Notes: generated by a model not told the origin, from the sequence alone. DNA of 64,000 bases from an uncultured Bacteroidota bacterium (GCA_903932685.1 CAIZGX010000064.1:62001-126000), one strand, 5' to 3'. Shown: positions 1-8,330, counted from the stretch's first letter. Numbers and translations are program-made.

Positions 1-128
1 GCGTCCTTCCAAATCTCTTTGGTTGCCATGGAGAAGTTCGCAAGTTTGCCTCCGTTGTCGAAGGTCTTGACTTCTGGGTTTCTACCCAGGTGACCCACTA
101 GGATCACTTTGTTGATGGTGTTTGACAT
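1..128 (-). CDS. ssb: single-stranded DNA-binding protein, N-terminal part (runs off window)
   Basis: Reverse complement reads [47 protein letters not shown]-fold N-terminus. Confidence 0.85.
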   Translation of the reverse strand, partial: MSNTINKVILVGHLGRNPEVKTFDNGGKLANFSMATKEIWKD

Positions 129-200
129 AAAAATAAATTTTAGTTATGGCCCAAAACTATTTCAGTCAAACACCCTCGAAAAGCAATGCTTATGCGGTTT

Positions 201-1238
201 TCATATATGAATCTCTTTAACGTACTTCATAAGCAACGCTGAAATACCTGTTTTCAAAAGCTCTTCAGTGTTTTTTGTTGAAGGGAATTCGTCGGGCATA
301 TTTCGACATAAGCAACTGAAAAATTGCGCTGAAATCTTTCGGTGACTGAGCACGTGTGTGTAAATACTGTCTTTCTTCCATGTGACATTTTGGGTGGAAG
401 GGAAGCGTTTTTGGAATTCGAGAAGCACTTCTTCTTCGCTCAAAGGAACCTTCGATTCAACAAAAGGAAAATCGTAAAGGCCAGCCCAAACGCCCGATTC
501 CGGTCGTTTCTTCACTATATAACCTGAAGGCATTTCTATTGCCGCGTAGTACAAAAACAACGGCTCTACTTTCGTTTTAGAAGCCTTAACTGGAAAGTTT
601 GAAACGGTTTGTGCGCTCCGGGCCGCGCAGTTCTGGGCAAGCGGACATTCGGAACACTTCGGATTCTTCGGCGTGCAGACCGTGGCGCCCAGTTCCATCA
701 TGGCCTGATTGAAGTCGGCTGGGGCGTGAGCAGGAATCCATTCATTTAGCAACAATTGAAACGTCTTTCTCGTGGTACCCTTGTCAATGGGAAGATCAGA
801 CGCTAAAAAGCGAGTGATCACGCGGAAAACGTTTCCATCTAAAACAGCAACGCGTTCGTTAAAGGCGAACGAAGCAATTGCCGCAGCGGTATAAGGACCA
901 ATGCCTTTCAATTCAAGAAGTGAAGTATAGGTTGAAGGGAAATTTCCCAATTCTTCAATTTTTTTTGCTGTCGCGTGCAAATTTCTTCCACGACTGTAAT
1001 AGCCCAATCCTTGCCACAGCGAAAGCACCTCATCTTGGTCTGCATTGGCCAAATCGTTTACGGTAGGATAATGCCCTAAAAGCTTGTGATAGTAAGCCAT
1101 TCCTTGATCTACCCTCGTTTGTTGAAGAATGACTTCCGAGAGCCAAATGGCATAGGGATCGTTCGTGTTTCGCCACGGCAAATCGCGCTTCTCTCTGTTA
1201 TACCACTCCAATAAGGCGGTTGTGTCGCGCGAATTCAT
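201..1238 (-). CDS. mutY: A/G-specific adenine glycosylase
   Basis: LPWRNTNDPYAIWLSEVILQQTRVDQ, ELKGIGPYTAAAIASFAF, C-x6-C-x2-C-x5-C Fe-S cluster; start set to internal MNSRDTT. Confidence 0.95.
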   Translation of the reverse strand: MNSRDTTALLEWYNREKRDLPWRNTNDPYAIWLSEVILQQTRVDQGMAYYHKLLGHYPTVNDLANADQDEVLSLWQGLGYYSRGRNLHATAKKIEELGNFPSTYTSLLELKGIGPYTAAAIASFAFNERVAVLDGNVFRVITRFLASDLPIDKGTTRKTFQLLLNEWIPAHAPADFNQAMMELGATVCTPKNPKCSECPLAQNCAARSAQTVSNFPVKASKTKVEPLFLYYAAIEMPSGYIVKKRPESGVWAGLYDFPFVESKVPLSEEEVLLEFQKRFPSTQNVTWKKDSIYTHVLSHRKISAQFFSCLCRNMPDEFPSTKNTEELLKTGISALLMKYVKEIHI

Positions 1239-1248
1239 AAGGCAATCG

Positions 1249-1278
1249 TTTGATTTTAAGATTTTAGACGTATATTTG
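1249..1278 (+). promoter_or_regulatory. Bacteroidota-type promoter for HU gene (TTTG-N18-TATATTTG)
   Basis: TTTG at 1249-1252 and TATATTTG at 1271-1278 upstream of HU start. Confidence 0.6.
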
Positions 1279-1322
1279 CAGCCCCAAAATTGAGAAAAGA
1301 AAATCAAACAAAACGGAATAAG

Positions 1323-1622
1323 ATGACGAAAGCGGATATTGTAACAGAAATTTCGAATAAAACGGGAATTGACAGAAACGACGTGTTAGCGATAGTAGAA
1401 GGATTCATGGGCACTGTGAAGAAATCTATGGAAGCAGGAGAGAATGTGTATTTAAGAGGATTTGGAAGCTTCATCGTAAAGAAGAGAGCTGCGAAATTGG
1501 GAAGAAATATCTTGGCTAAAACCACGGTAACTATTCCTGCTCATAACATTCCAGCATTCAAGCCAGCGAAAGAGTTTGTTGATGCTGTGAAAGAAAAAGT
1601 GAAGGTTGCAGAGAATGCGTAA
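1323..1622 (+). CDS. HU-family DNA-binding protein
   Basis: MTKADIVTEISNKTGIDRNDVLAIVEGFM...NVYLRGFGSFIVKKRAAKLGRN. Confidence 0.95.
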   Translation: MTKADIVTEISNKTGIDRNDVLAIVEGFMGTVKKSMEAGENVYLRGFGSFIVKKRAAKLGRNILAKTTVTIPAHNIPAFKPAKEFVDAVKEKVKVAENA

Positions 1623-2205
1623 ATCGTATCTCATAGCCCTTATTATTAGTGTTGCCCTTGGGCTTATCGTTCTTTTTTTATTATTTCCCACTCAACCGAA
1701 GTCGGCCGTAGATAAGGCGAATAGCCCTATAGCAGACAGCGTGAAGATTCAACAAGCGATTGAGCTAGTTAACGGACCACAACCTATGCAGGGCATACAA
1801 ATGCTTCTGTCTATGGTAGAAGAAAATCCGAAAAATGTTGAAGCTCATTTCGTACTTGGTGAATTTGCTATTCGCTCGGGCCAAATGGAAAAAGCGGTTG
1901 CAAGATTCAATACAATTATTGAACTTCAACCACAAAATACATTAGCCTATATTTACAAAGGCGAAGCGTTAATGCAAATGGATAGCTTGCCTGCGGCCCT
2001 AGCCACTTTCAAGTCAGCAATAGCGACAGATTCTACATCAGGTATTGCCTTGGTGTATGCTGGGAAAATGAGTGAGCAGTTGGGAAACTTTAACGAGGCG
2101 AAAACCTTGTACCAACAGATTCTTCGTCACAACGAAGACCCTATTGTTAGAGACAGTGTGAATGCATTTATTAGAAAAATAGATATTAAATTAAAAAATA
2201 AGTAA
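1615..2205 (+). CDS. TPR-repeat protein with N-terminal membrane anchor
   Basis: Hydrophobic N-terminus then TPR-like repeats (AHFVLGEFAIRSGQMEKAVARFNTIIELQP); overlaps HU stop. Confidence 0.85.
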   Translation: MRKSYLIALIISVALGLIVLFLLFPTQPKSAVDKANSPIADSVKIQQAIELVNGPQPMQGIQMLLSMVEENPKNVEAHFVLGEFAIRSGQMEKAVARFNTIIELQPQNTLAYIYKGEALMQMDSLPAALATFKSAIATDSTSGIALVYAGKMSEQLGNFNEAKTLYQQILRHNEDPIVRDSVNAFIRKIDIKLKNK

Positions 2206-2206
2206 T

Positions 2207-2302
2207 ATGCCTTGCGGTAAAAAAAGAAAGCGCCATAAAATGGCTACGCACAAAAGAAAGAAGCGTCTAAGAAAGAATCGTCACAAGAAAAAAGTTCGCT
2301 AG
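2207..2302 (+). CDS. 31-aa basic protein MPCGKKRKRHKMATHKRKKRLRKNRHKKKVR, AURKAIP1/COX24 (mS38-like) small protein
   Basis: Complete ATG-TAG ORF absent from ORF track; composition and HKMATHKRKKRLRKNRHKKK pattern of COX24_C-type proteins. Confidence 0.75.
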   Translation: MPCGKKRKRHKMATHKRKKRLRKNRHKKKVR

Positions 2303-2326
2303 AACTTTGCTTGATACATCTGTATT

Positions 2327-2358
2327 GACGGAAGGCGCTTTCATGCGCCCTTCCCGTC
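2327..2358 (+). promoter_or_regulatory. strong hairpin just upstream of rng start
   Basis: GACGGAAGGCGC tttcat GCGCCCTTCCCGTC, near-perfect stem with two 1-nt bulges. Confidence 0.55.
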
Positions 2359-2379
2359 GTGCATTAATCTTAGAATAAT

Positions 2380-3942
2380 TTGAACGCTGAACTTGTCATT
2401 AACGCTTCCTCCAAGGGAGTGGAAATTGCCTTGCTTCACGACAAACTCTTAGTTGAGTTACATCGTGAGGTTAGTAATACGCAGTTTGCTGTGGGCGACG
2501 TATACCTTGGAAGAGTGCGGAAAATGGTTCCCCACTTGAACGCTGCCTTTGTAGATGTTGGCTACGAGAAAGACGCATTTTTGCATTTTCTCGACCTTGG
2601 GCCACACTATCCTACAATGAACAGATATGTGCGCCCCATTCTTGGCGGCGAGCGTGCTTCTGGTGATTTAACCGGACTTCAAAAAGAGCCCGAGTTGAAA
2701 AAAGATGGTGTAATCAAAGACGCCATTGGACAAGGGAACATCATTCTTGTTCAAATTGCTAAAGAACCTATTTCTGCGAAAGGTCCAAGACTGACTGCTG
2801 AGATTACCCTAGCCGGAAGGTATTTGGTGTTGGTTCCGTTTTCAAACAAAGTTTCTCTTTCAAGCAGAATAACCAACGAAGATGAGCGTGACCGTTTGAA
2901 AAAACTCATGCAAAAAATTCGCCCACAAAACATGGGTGTTATTGTGCGAACTCAAGCGGTAGATACAAGTGTTGAAGAACTTGACCAGGATCTGACTGAC
3001 TTGGTTTTACGTTGGGAAGAGTTGGTGAAAAACCTTCCGAATGCCCTTCCTCCAAAACGAATTCTCAGCGAAATAAAGAAGACCTCTTCTGTTCTTCGCG
3101 ATTTGTTGAACGACTCGTTCACTGCCATTCACGTGAACGACGAAAAGCTAGGTGCTGAAGTTCGTACCTACATGCACAGCATTGCTCCTGATCAAGAGGG
3201 CATTGTTAAGGTTCACAAGACCACAGACTTATTCGACACATTCAATATTTATCGTCAGATTAAAGCCGGCTTTGCAAAGCAGGTGAATCTTAAATCTGGC
3301 GCATACCTTATTGTAGAGCACACGGAAGCCATGCACGTTATTGACGTGAACAGTGGAAATCGCAAGAGTGCCTCTGCGAAAGATCAAGAACAAAATGCCC
3401 TTCAAACCAACCTCGAGTGTGCGAAAGAAATTGCACGACTTTTCCGTTTGCGCGATATGGGTGGAATTATTTGCGTAGACTTCATAGATATGCAGCAGAA
3501 GGAAAACCAAAAAGCCCTTCACGATGCGTTGAAAGAGTATATGCAAGGCGACAAGGCAAAGCACAACATTCTTGCACCAAGCCGTTTCGGTGTGGTGGAA
3601 ATTACACGTGAACGTGTGAAGCCGGTTACCGAAGTTGTAACACAAGAAACTTGTCCGAGCTGCAGCGGTACTGGAAAGATTGAAGCTGCTTTGTTGTTCG
3701 AAGATGAAATTGAAAACAACATTCGCTTAATTGCAGAGACTACCGCTCACAAACATATTGTCGTTGCTATTCACCCGATGGTGGAAGCTTATCTAACAAA
3801 GGGTTGGTGGTTCAACACCATCTTAGCTCGTTGGAAAAAACGCTTCCAGATAAAAATTGAATTGCAGTCTTCGAGTAATAATGCTCTTTTAGAGTATAAG
3901 ATCTTTGATGCCAACTCTGAGGCTATTACTATCTCAAAGTAA
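2380..3942 (+). CDS. rng: Rne/Rng family ribonuclease (TTG start)
   Basis: S1-like N-terminus (GDVYLGRVRKMVPHLNAAFVDVGYEKDAFLH), IDVNSGN, CVDFIDM, CPSCSGTGKI. Confidence 0.93.
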   Translation: MNAELVINASSKGVEIALLHDKLLVELHREVSNTQFAVGDVYLGRVRKMVPHLNAAFVDVGYEKDAFLHFLDLGPHYPTMNRYVRPILGGERASGDLTGLQKEPELKKDGVIKDAIGQGNIILVQIAKEPISAKGPRLTAEITLAGRYLVLVPFSNKVSLSSRITNEDERDRLKKLMQKIRPQNMGVIVRTQAVDTSVEELDQDLTDLVLRWEELVKNLPNALPPKRILSEIKKTSSVLRDLLNDSFTAIHVNDEKLGAEVRTYMHSIAPDQEGIVKVHKTTDLFDTFNIYRQIKAGFAKQVNLKSGAYLIVEHTEAMHVIDVNSGNRKSASAKDQEQNALQTNLECAKEIARLFRLRDMGGIICVDFIDMQQKENQKALHDALKEYMQGDKAKHNILAPSRFGVVEITRERVKPVTEVVTQETCPSCSGTGKIEAALLFEDEIENNIRLIAETTAHKHIVVAIHPMVEAYLTKGWWFNTILARWKKRFQIKIELQSSSNNALLEYKIFDANSEAITISK

Positions 3943-3943
3943 G

Positions 3944-3975
3944 AGAAGATAAGAAAGGGGAAGAGAGGGGAAGAA
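3944..3975 (+). repeat. polypurine tract module, shared with 61894-61932 and (reverse strand) 57212-57260
   Basis: AAGATAAGAAAGGGGAAGAGAGGGGAAGAAA versus AAGATAGGTTAAGAAAAGGGAAGAGAGGGGAAGA. Confidence 0.7.
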
Positions 3976-4050
3976 AGTTGCAACGCAACGAATGTCTACG
4001 ACGAATGTTTTCAACGAATGCCTTCGGCGGATATAGTCTGAACAGGTGTA
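3976..4050 (+). repeat. mini-hairpin array, CGAATG linker
   Basis: GTTGCAACGCAAC-GAATG-TCTACGA-CGAATG-TTTTCAA-CGAATG-CCTTCGG-CGGATA. Confidence 0.8.
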
Positions 4051-4075
4051 CTACATATTTCCCTAAATTTGCCCC

Positions 4076-5293
4076 ATGTTAAAACGCAAAATGATCAATG
4101 ATCCGGTTTACGGATTTGTGACTATACGCCATGCGTTCGTTCTTGAATTAATTAATCACCGCTATTTCCAAAGACTCAGAAGAATTACCCAATTGGGTCT
4201 TTCGTCGTTGGTATATCCGGGTGCCGGACATAACCGCTTTCAGCACGCGATGGGCGCAATGCATTTGATGCAAAACGCCATTGATGAATTGCGATTGAAG
4301 GGACATGCTATTTCGCATGAAGAAGAAGTTGGATTGCTTTGCGCCATTCTCCTTCACGACATTGGACACGGTCCGTTCAGTCACGCGCTAGAAAGTTCCA
4401 TTGTGAACGAAGTTCACCACGAACATATTTCTTCTTTCGCCATGCAGCGCTTGAACCAAGAGTTCAAGGGTCAATTAGATCTTACGCTTGAAATCTTCAA
4501 TGGAACGTATCCACGAAAATTCATGCATCAATTGGTGAGCAGTCAGCTCGACATGGATCGTCTCGACTACTTGGCCCGAGATAGTTTTTTCAGCGGTGTT
4601 GTTGAAGGACAAGTGGGAAGCGAGCGATTGATTAAGATGCTCGATGTGGTGAATGATCAACTTGTGGTTGAAGAAAAAGGAATTTATTCCATTGAGAAAT
4701 TCATTGTCGCGCGAAGATTCATGTATTGGCAGGTTTACTTGCACAAGACCGTTTTAAGCGCAGAATACATGTTGGTGAATGTACTTCGTCGCGCAAAGCA
4801 GCTAGCGGACCAAGGCGAGCAGCTATGGGCCTCTCCGGCCTTGCAATACTTCTTGAACAATAAGATTTCTCTTTCTCATTTTGAAGGAAGCGACGAAGCG
4901 TTCGAGATGTTCATGAAGTTAGACGACATTGACATTCTTGGCGCCTTGAAAGTTTGGGCCTCACATTCCGATTTCGTGCTGAGTCAGTTAGCAACGCGCA
5001 TAGTCGAACGCAGACTTTTCAAGATTGAAATTTCCCGAACTGAAATCCCTGAAAGCAGCATTCAGCAAGCCATTCAGGATATTCAAAATCAGTATAGCAT
5101 CTCAACTGAAGAAGCTCGCTATTTCGTGTTGAACGGAAAAGTCGACAATCGCGCATACAACAGCATGAATGAAGGCATCTTGGTGAAGATGAAAAACGGT
5201 GACATCATAGACGCAGCGAAAGCCAGCGATCACGATAACCTTTCGGCATTGAGTGCTCCTGTTGAGAAGTACTTTTTGGCCAAGGCCAAATAA
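4076..5293 (+). CDS. HD-domain phosphohydrolase (dGTPase-like)
   Basis: MINDPVYGFV, HNRFQHAMGAMHLM, LLHDIGHGPFSHALE HD motif. Confidence 0.9.
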   Translation: MLKRKMINDPVYGFVTIRHAFVLELINHRYFQRLRRITQLGLSSLVYPGAGHNRFQHAMGAMHLMQNAIDELRLKGHAISHEEEVGLLCAILLHDIGHGPFSHALESSIVNEVHHEHISSFAMQRLNQEFKGQLDLTLEIFNGTYPRKFMHQLVSSQLDMDRLDYLARDSFFSGVVEGQVGSERLIKMLDVVNDQLVVEEKGIYSIEKFIVARRFMYWQVYLHKTVLSAEYMLVNVLRRAKQLADQGEQLWASPALQYFLNNKISLSHFEGSDEAFEMFMKLDDIDILGALKVWASHSDFVLSQLATRIVERRLFKIEISRTEIPESSIQQAIQDIQNQYSISTEEARYFVLNGKVDNRAYNSMNEGILVKMKNGDIIDAAKASDHDNLSALSAPVEKYFLAKAK

Positions 5294-5371
5294 TGCCACT
5301 TGGGCGAATGTGCAAGCACGAATGTTGCGAAGCAACGAATGTCTTCGACGAATGTTTTCCAAACTAATGTG
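5293..5371 (+). repeat. mini-hairpin array, CGAATG linker, starting at HD-gene stop codon
   Basis: TAATG-CCACTTGGG-CGAATG-TGCAAGCA-CGAATG-TTGCGAAGCAA-CGAATG-TCTTCGA-CGAATG. Confidence 0.85.
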
Positions 5372-5472
5372 CTAGCGCACGAGGGCCGATGGCGACAACT
5401 CGATCTTAACGGAAAATTCCTCGATGTGCTTTAAGAGATTCACGTTTTTAATGGTTCGGAAATTCAGAAAAT
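5372..5472 (-). pseudogene. 3' remnant of an MNT nucleotidyltransferase gene, homologous to the C-terminus of the 12030-12350 CDS
   Basis: Reverse strand encodes DFLNFRTIKNVNLLKHIEEFSVKIELSPSALVR*, cf. VDLVNFRTIKNENLLKHIEDFSVQIELSPSALVR*; no upstream remainder. Confidence 0.85.
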
Positions 5473-5514
5473 CTTCGATTTTATTCCTCCCGATAGCTAT
5501 CGGGATTCGTAATT
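5468..5514. repeat. palindromic element: AAAATC-TTC-GATTTT hairpin plus 18-bp palindrome TCCCGATAGCTATCGGGA (5488-5505)
   Basis: Second copy at 56571-56632 with covarying first hairpin. Confidence 0.85.
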
Positions 5515-5537
5515 CCTACAAAGTAATTGGAAATGCG

Positions 5538-5650
5538 TTGCTAAATCGTCGAAGACATTCGCCATCGGCATTCGTGCTTGCACATTCGTTGCTTGCAACA
5601 TTCGTCCGCAGGACATTCGTTGCTTCGCAACATTAGCCTCCGGCATTACT
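5538..5650 (-). repeat. mini-hairpin array (CATTCG on + strand), abutting stop of the 5646-8330 CDS
   Basis: GTCGAAGAC-ATTCG-CCATCGG-CATTCG-TGCTTGCA-CATTCG-TTGCTTGCAA-CATTCG-TCCGCAGGA-CATTCG-TTGCTTCGCAA-CATTAG-CCTCCGG-CATTA. Confidence 0.9.
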
Positions 5651-8330
5651 CTTTCACCAAACGCATTGTCTTCCCGGCCGCTCTTACCAAGTAAACCCCA
5701 GCGTTCCATTTAGCAACAGAGATTTCCATGCGGTCTGATTGGGCTTTGTCTTTGAATAATATTCTTCCAGTTAAGTCGTAAACTTCCACAGAGGTTCCTT
5801 TTTCCAAACCAACCAAATTCACGTTGTTTTTCGCTGGATTCGGATACAAGTTTATCTCTGTTTTAGTAGCCGGAGCCTCTTCCACCTGAACCCCACATGC
5901 CATGGTGTAGACAGGACTAGTCATTGCCGTTTGCATATTGTTGCCCATGTCGTGAACGTTGAATTGAACTTCTGTTCCGCAAGCATATGGACCTTTCAAT
6001 GTTTGTCCAGCTGCATTCATTACAGAAACTGGTTCGTTCAATGAAGAAACCACTCCGTAAGGACCACCTGTTCCCATTGACGAAAGATTCATTGAAACGA
6101 AGAACTGTTCATTCGCCGGGTCTTCCATTAATATCATACCCATGTTTGGAAGCTCAACATCATACACACATGAGCCATCGTCGAACTGTGCATCTCCGCC
6201 GTAGTTCAAGGCCATTGGATCTAAACATCCACCGCAGTAATACAAACAACTTCCAACATCACAAGTTGCTAAACTGTCGTAGTTACAAGCCATTGGATCT
6301 GTACATCCCACTATTTCATTCGCTCCTGACACGAATGCCTGTAAGTAACCGAAGTCGGCTAAATTACCATTTAGAACCACTTCACCTTGCGCATTGGTAA
6401 CTGTAACTGAAGAGTTATCGGGCATGAATGAATACAACACCAACTGATAACAATCTGCTGCATTCATGCAATAGCCTGTCGCGTATGGATATTCGTTAAA
6501 GGCACCTTCACCCGTATTCGGATTAAACGCGTAGAAAATAACTTGTCCGCCTGAAGTAACCGTGTTCCAGTTTTCAGCTGAACAACAAGTGCCGTTATCT
6601 ACGGTAGCATCTGCATTGTAATTCGGAGCGGTAGGATCGGTGCAACCTTGACAAGAATAATCGCATAAAGTGGCGTTTGTGCAAGTCGCATTCGGATTGT
6701 AATTACAAGCGAAGAGATCGGTGCAACCAACGACTTCATTCACTGAGAAGTATTCGTTTACATAGGGATTAACATTTCCAGTTGTTTGATAGAATACGCT
6801 TCCGTCTGGACCATAAATGGTTATTTGGAAAGGCTGAACCGTTAAGCTCCATGCGCTGAATGAAAAGCAGTCTTGCTCCATACAGAATCCCTGAAGCATA
6901 TTGTTGTATCCTCCTTGCTGAGTTAACCCGTCTGAAGAAGTAACATACCATTCCAACCAAGAAGAAGATTCAACGGTGTACCAATTGTTGAAGCAGCAAG
7001 TGCCATTGTCAACTGTTGCGTTTGAATCGTAGTTGTTTGCCGTTGGGTCTGTGCAGCCAAGGCATGAATAATCGCAGAATGCAAGTTCATTGCACGTTGC
7101 AAGTGGGTTGTAGTTGCATGCCGAAGGCTCTGTGCAACCGGGCACTACAACACCCCAAAGGAAGGTGTATGGAATTCCAGTTTCCATGGCATTTGTTGAA
7201 CCTTGTGAAACAATATAACCGGTAGAATCTGTAATTGTGATATACGTGGTCTCTCCATTTTGATTGAACGGATCGAAAGTAATCGGATAAGAATTCAAGG
7301 TGTAGCATCCGCTGCTTATGCACAGTGTGCTATCGTTCGGTGTTGTACCGTATTGGTAATATCCCAATGAACTCTGAATAGTCCATGTTGAAGGCACCGA
7401 TGTAGTAATGGTCGCCATGTCAGCGTAGCAGCACTTTGCGTTATCGGAAGTTGCATTGGGATCGTAGTTCGTTGCAAGCGGGTCTGTGCAGCCGCTGCAA
7501 GAAGCGTAATCACATGATCCGTCGTTACAAGTAGCTTCAGCATTGTAGTTACATGCATTTGGATCTACACACCCGTATACTGCGTTCAACGAAACCGTGG
7601 TATAGAGGTAGTTTGAATCTACTGCTCCAGTAATCCAAACAGAACCATCTTCAAGGGTTACAGTGAAATTCTGGTTTACAGAAGCTTCGTCCAAAGAATA
7701 AACTTGCAGCGCATAACAGCTGTTTCTCACGCAGAACTGGTTGTTCACGAGATTATCTCCGCCTGTCATATAATATTGCTCACTGTACAACCAAATTCCC
7801 GCTTGTCCTTGCTCTACGCTGAAGGTCGCCCAATGGTCTGTGCAACATGTATTGTTATCTACAGTTGCATTTGGATTGAAGTTGAATGCGTCTGGGTTGG
7901 TGCAACCTAGGCAAGAGTAGTCGCAAGAATTATAATCGATACAATTGGCATTCGCATTGAAATTGCACGCGTTTGGATCTGTACAACCGTCTGTCACGTT
8001 GTTTGAGATATATCCAATGAAATAGTATTGACTGCCTAAATTTTCAATGTTTAGTTGATTTCCCTGATTATCTTGAATGAAAAATTCAACGGGTTGAGGA
8101 ATACCCGCACCCTCTGATGCAATAACAATCTTAAAACATCCGTCTGGAATACAAAAGGCATTCCAACCTGGTCCAGCCCCTCCTGCTACTTCATAATTGA
8201 GGTTATTTTGCACCGAAAAATAACCTGGTTGCAAAAGCCCAATGGTATAGCAATTCTGATTTTGTGCAGAAACAGAAAAGGTCAAAGCACTAAGAAGAAG
8301 GAAGTATATTAGTTTTTTCATTGTTTGCAA
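5646..8330 (-). CDS. secreted repeat protein with T9SS C-terminal sorting domain
   Basis: Signal peptide; repeated GCTDPxACNYNxxATC...CDYSCxGCTDPxAxNYxxxATxDNGTCC modules; C-terminus INLYPNPAKNNVNLVGLEKGTSVEVYDLTGRILFK...LVRAAGKTMRLVKE. Confidence 0.88.
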   Translation of the reverse strand: MQTMKKLIYFLLLSALTFSVSAQNQNCYTIGLLQPGYFSVQNNLNYEVAGGAGPGWNAFCIPDGCFKIVIASEGAGIPQPVEFFIQDNQGNQLNIENLGSQYYFIGYISNNVTDGCTDPNACNFNANANCIDYNSCDYSCLGCTNPDAFNFNPNATVDNNTCCTDHWATFSVEQGQAGIWLYSEQYYMTGGDNLVNNQFCVRNSCYALQVYSLDEASVNQNFTVTLEDGSVWITGAVDSNYLYTTVSLNAVYGCVDPNACNYNAEATCNDGSCDYASCSGCTDPLATNYDPNATSDNAKCCYADMATITTSVPSTWTIQSSLGYYQYGTTPNDSTLCISSGCYTLNSYPITFDPFNQNGETTYITITDSTGYIVSQGSTNAMETGIPYTFLWGVVVPGCTEPSACNYNPLATCNELAFCDYSCLGCTDPTANNYDSNATVDNGTCCFNNWYTVESSSWLEWYVTSSDGLTQQGGYNNMLQGFCMEQDCFSFSAWSLTVQPFQITIYGPDGSVFYQTTGNVNPYVNEYFSVNEVVGCTDLFACNYNPNATCTNATLCDYSCQGCTDPTAPNYNADATVDNGTCCSAENWNTVTSGGQVIFYAFNPNTGEGAFNEYPYATGYCMNAADCYQLVLYSFMPDNSSVTVTNAQGEVVLNGNLADFGYLQAFVSGANEIVGCTDPMACNYDSLATCDVGSCLYYCGGCLDPMALNYGGDAQFDDGSCVYDVELPNMGMILMEDPANEQFFVSMNLSSMGTGGPYGVVSSLNEPVSVMNAAGQTLKGPYACGTEVQFNVHDMGNNMQTAMTSPVYTMACGVQVEEAPATKTEINLYPNPAKNNVNLVGLEKGTSVEVYDLTGRILFKDKAQSDRMEISVAKWNAGVYLVRAAGKTMRLVKE

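Noticed and set aside
150-200. Possible degenerate array unit (CCCTCG-AAAAGCAATGCTT) after mutY and GCGGTTTTC resemblance to REP
   Set aside because: Single short unit; similarity too short to separate from chance.
5424-5636. ORF track protein ...AFVLAHSLLATFVRRTFVASQH, with similar peptides at 55685-55951 and 61615-61968
   Set aside because: Similarity arises because all three ORFs translate the CATTCG/CCCTCG hairpin arrays; no start context or domain, so treated as repeat artefacts rather than a protein family.
5987-7910. Plus-strand ORFs opposite the cysteine-rich T9SS gene
   Set aside because: Antisense to a clear CDS, no recognisable domain.
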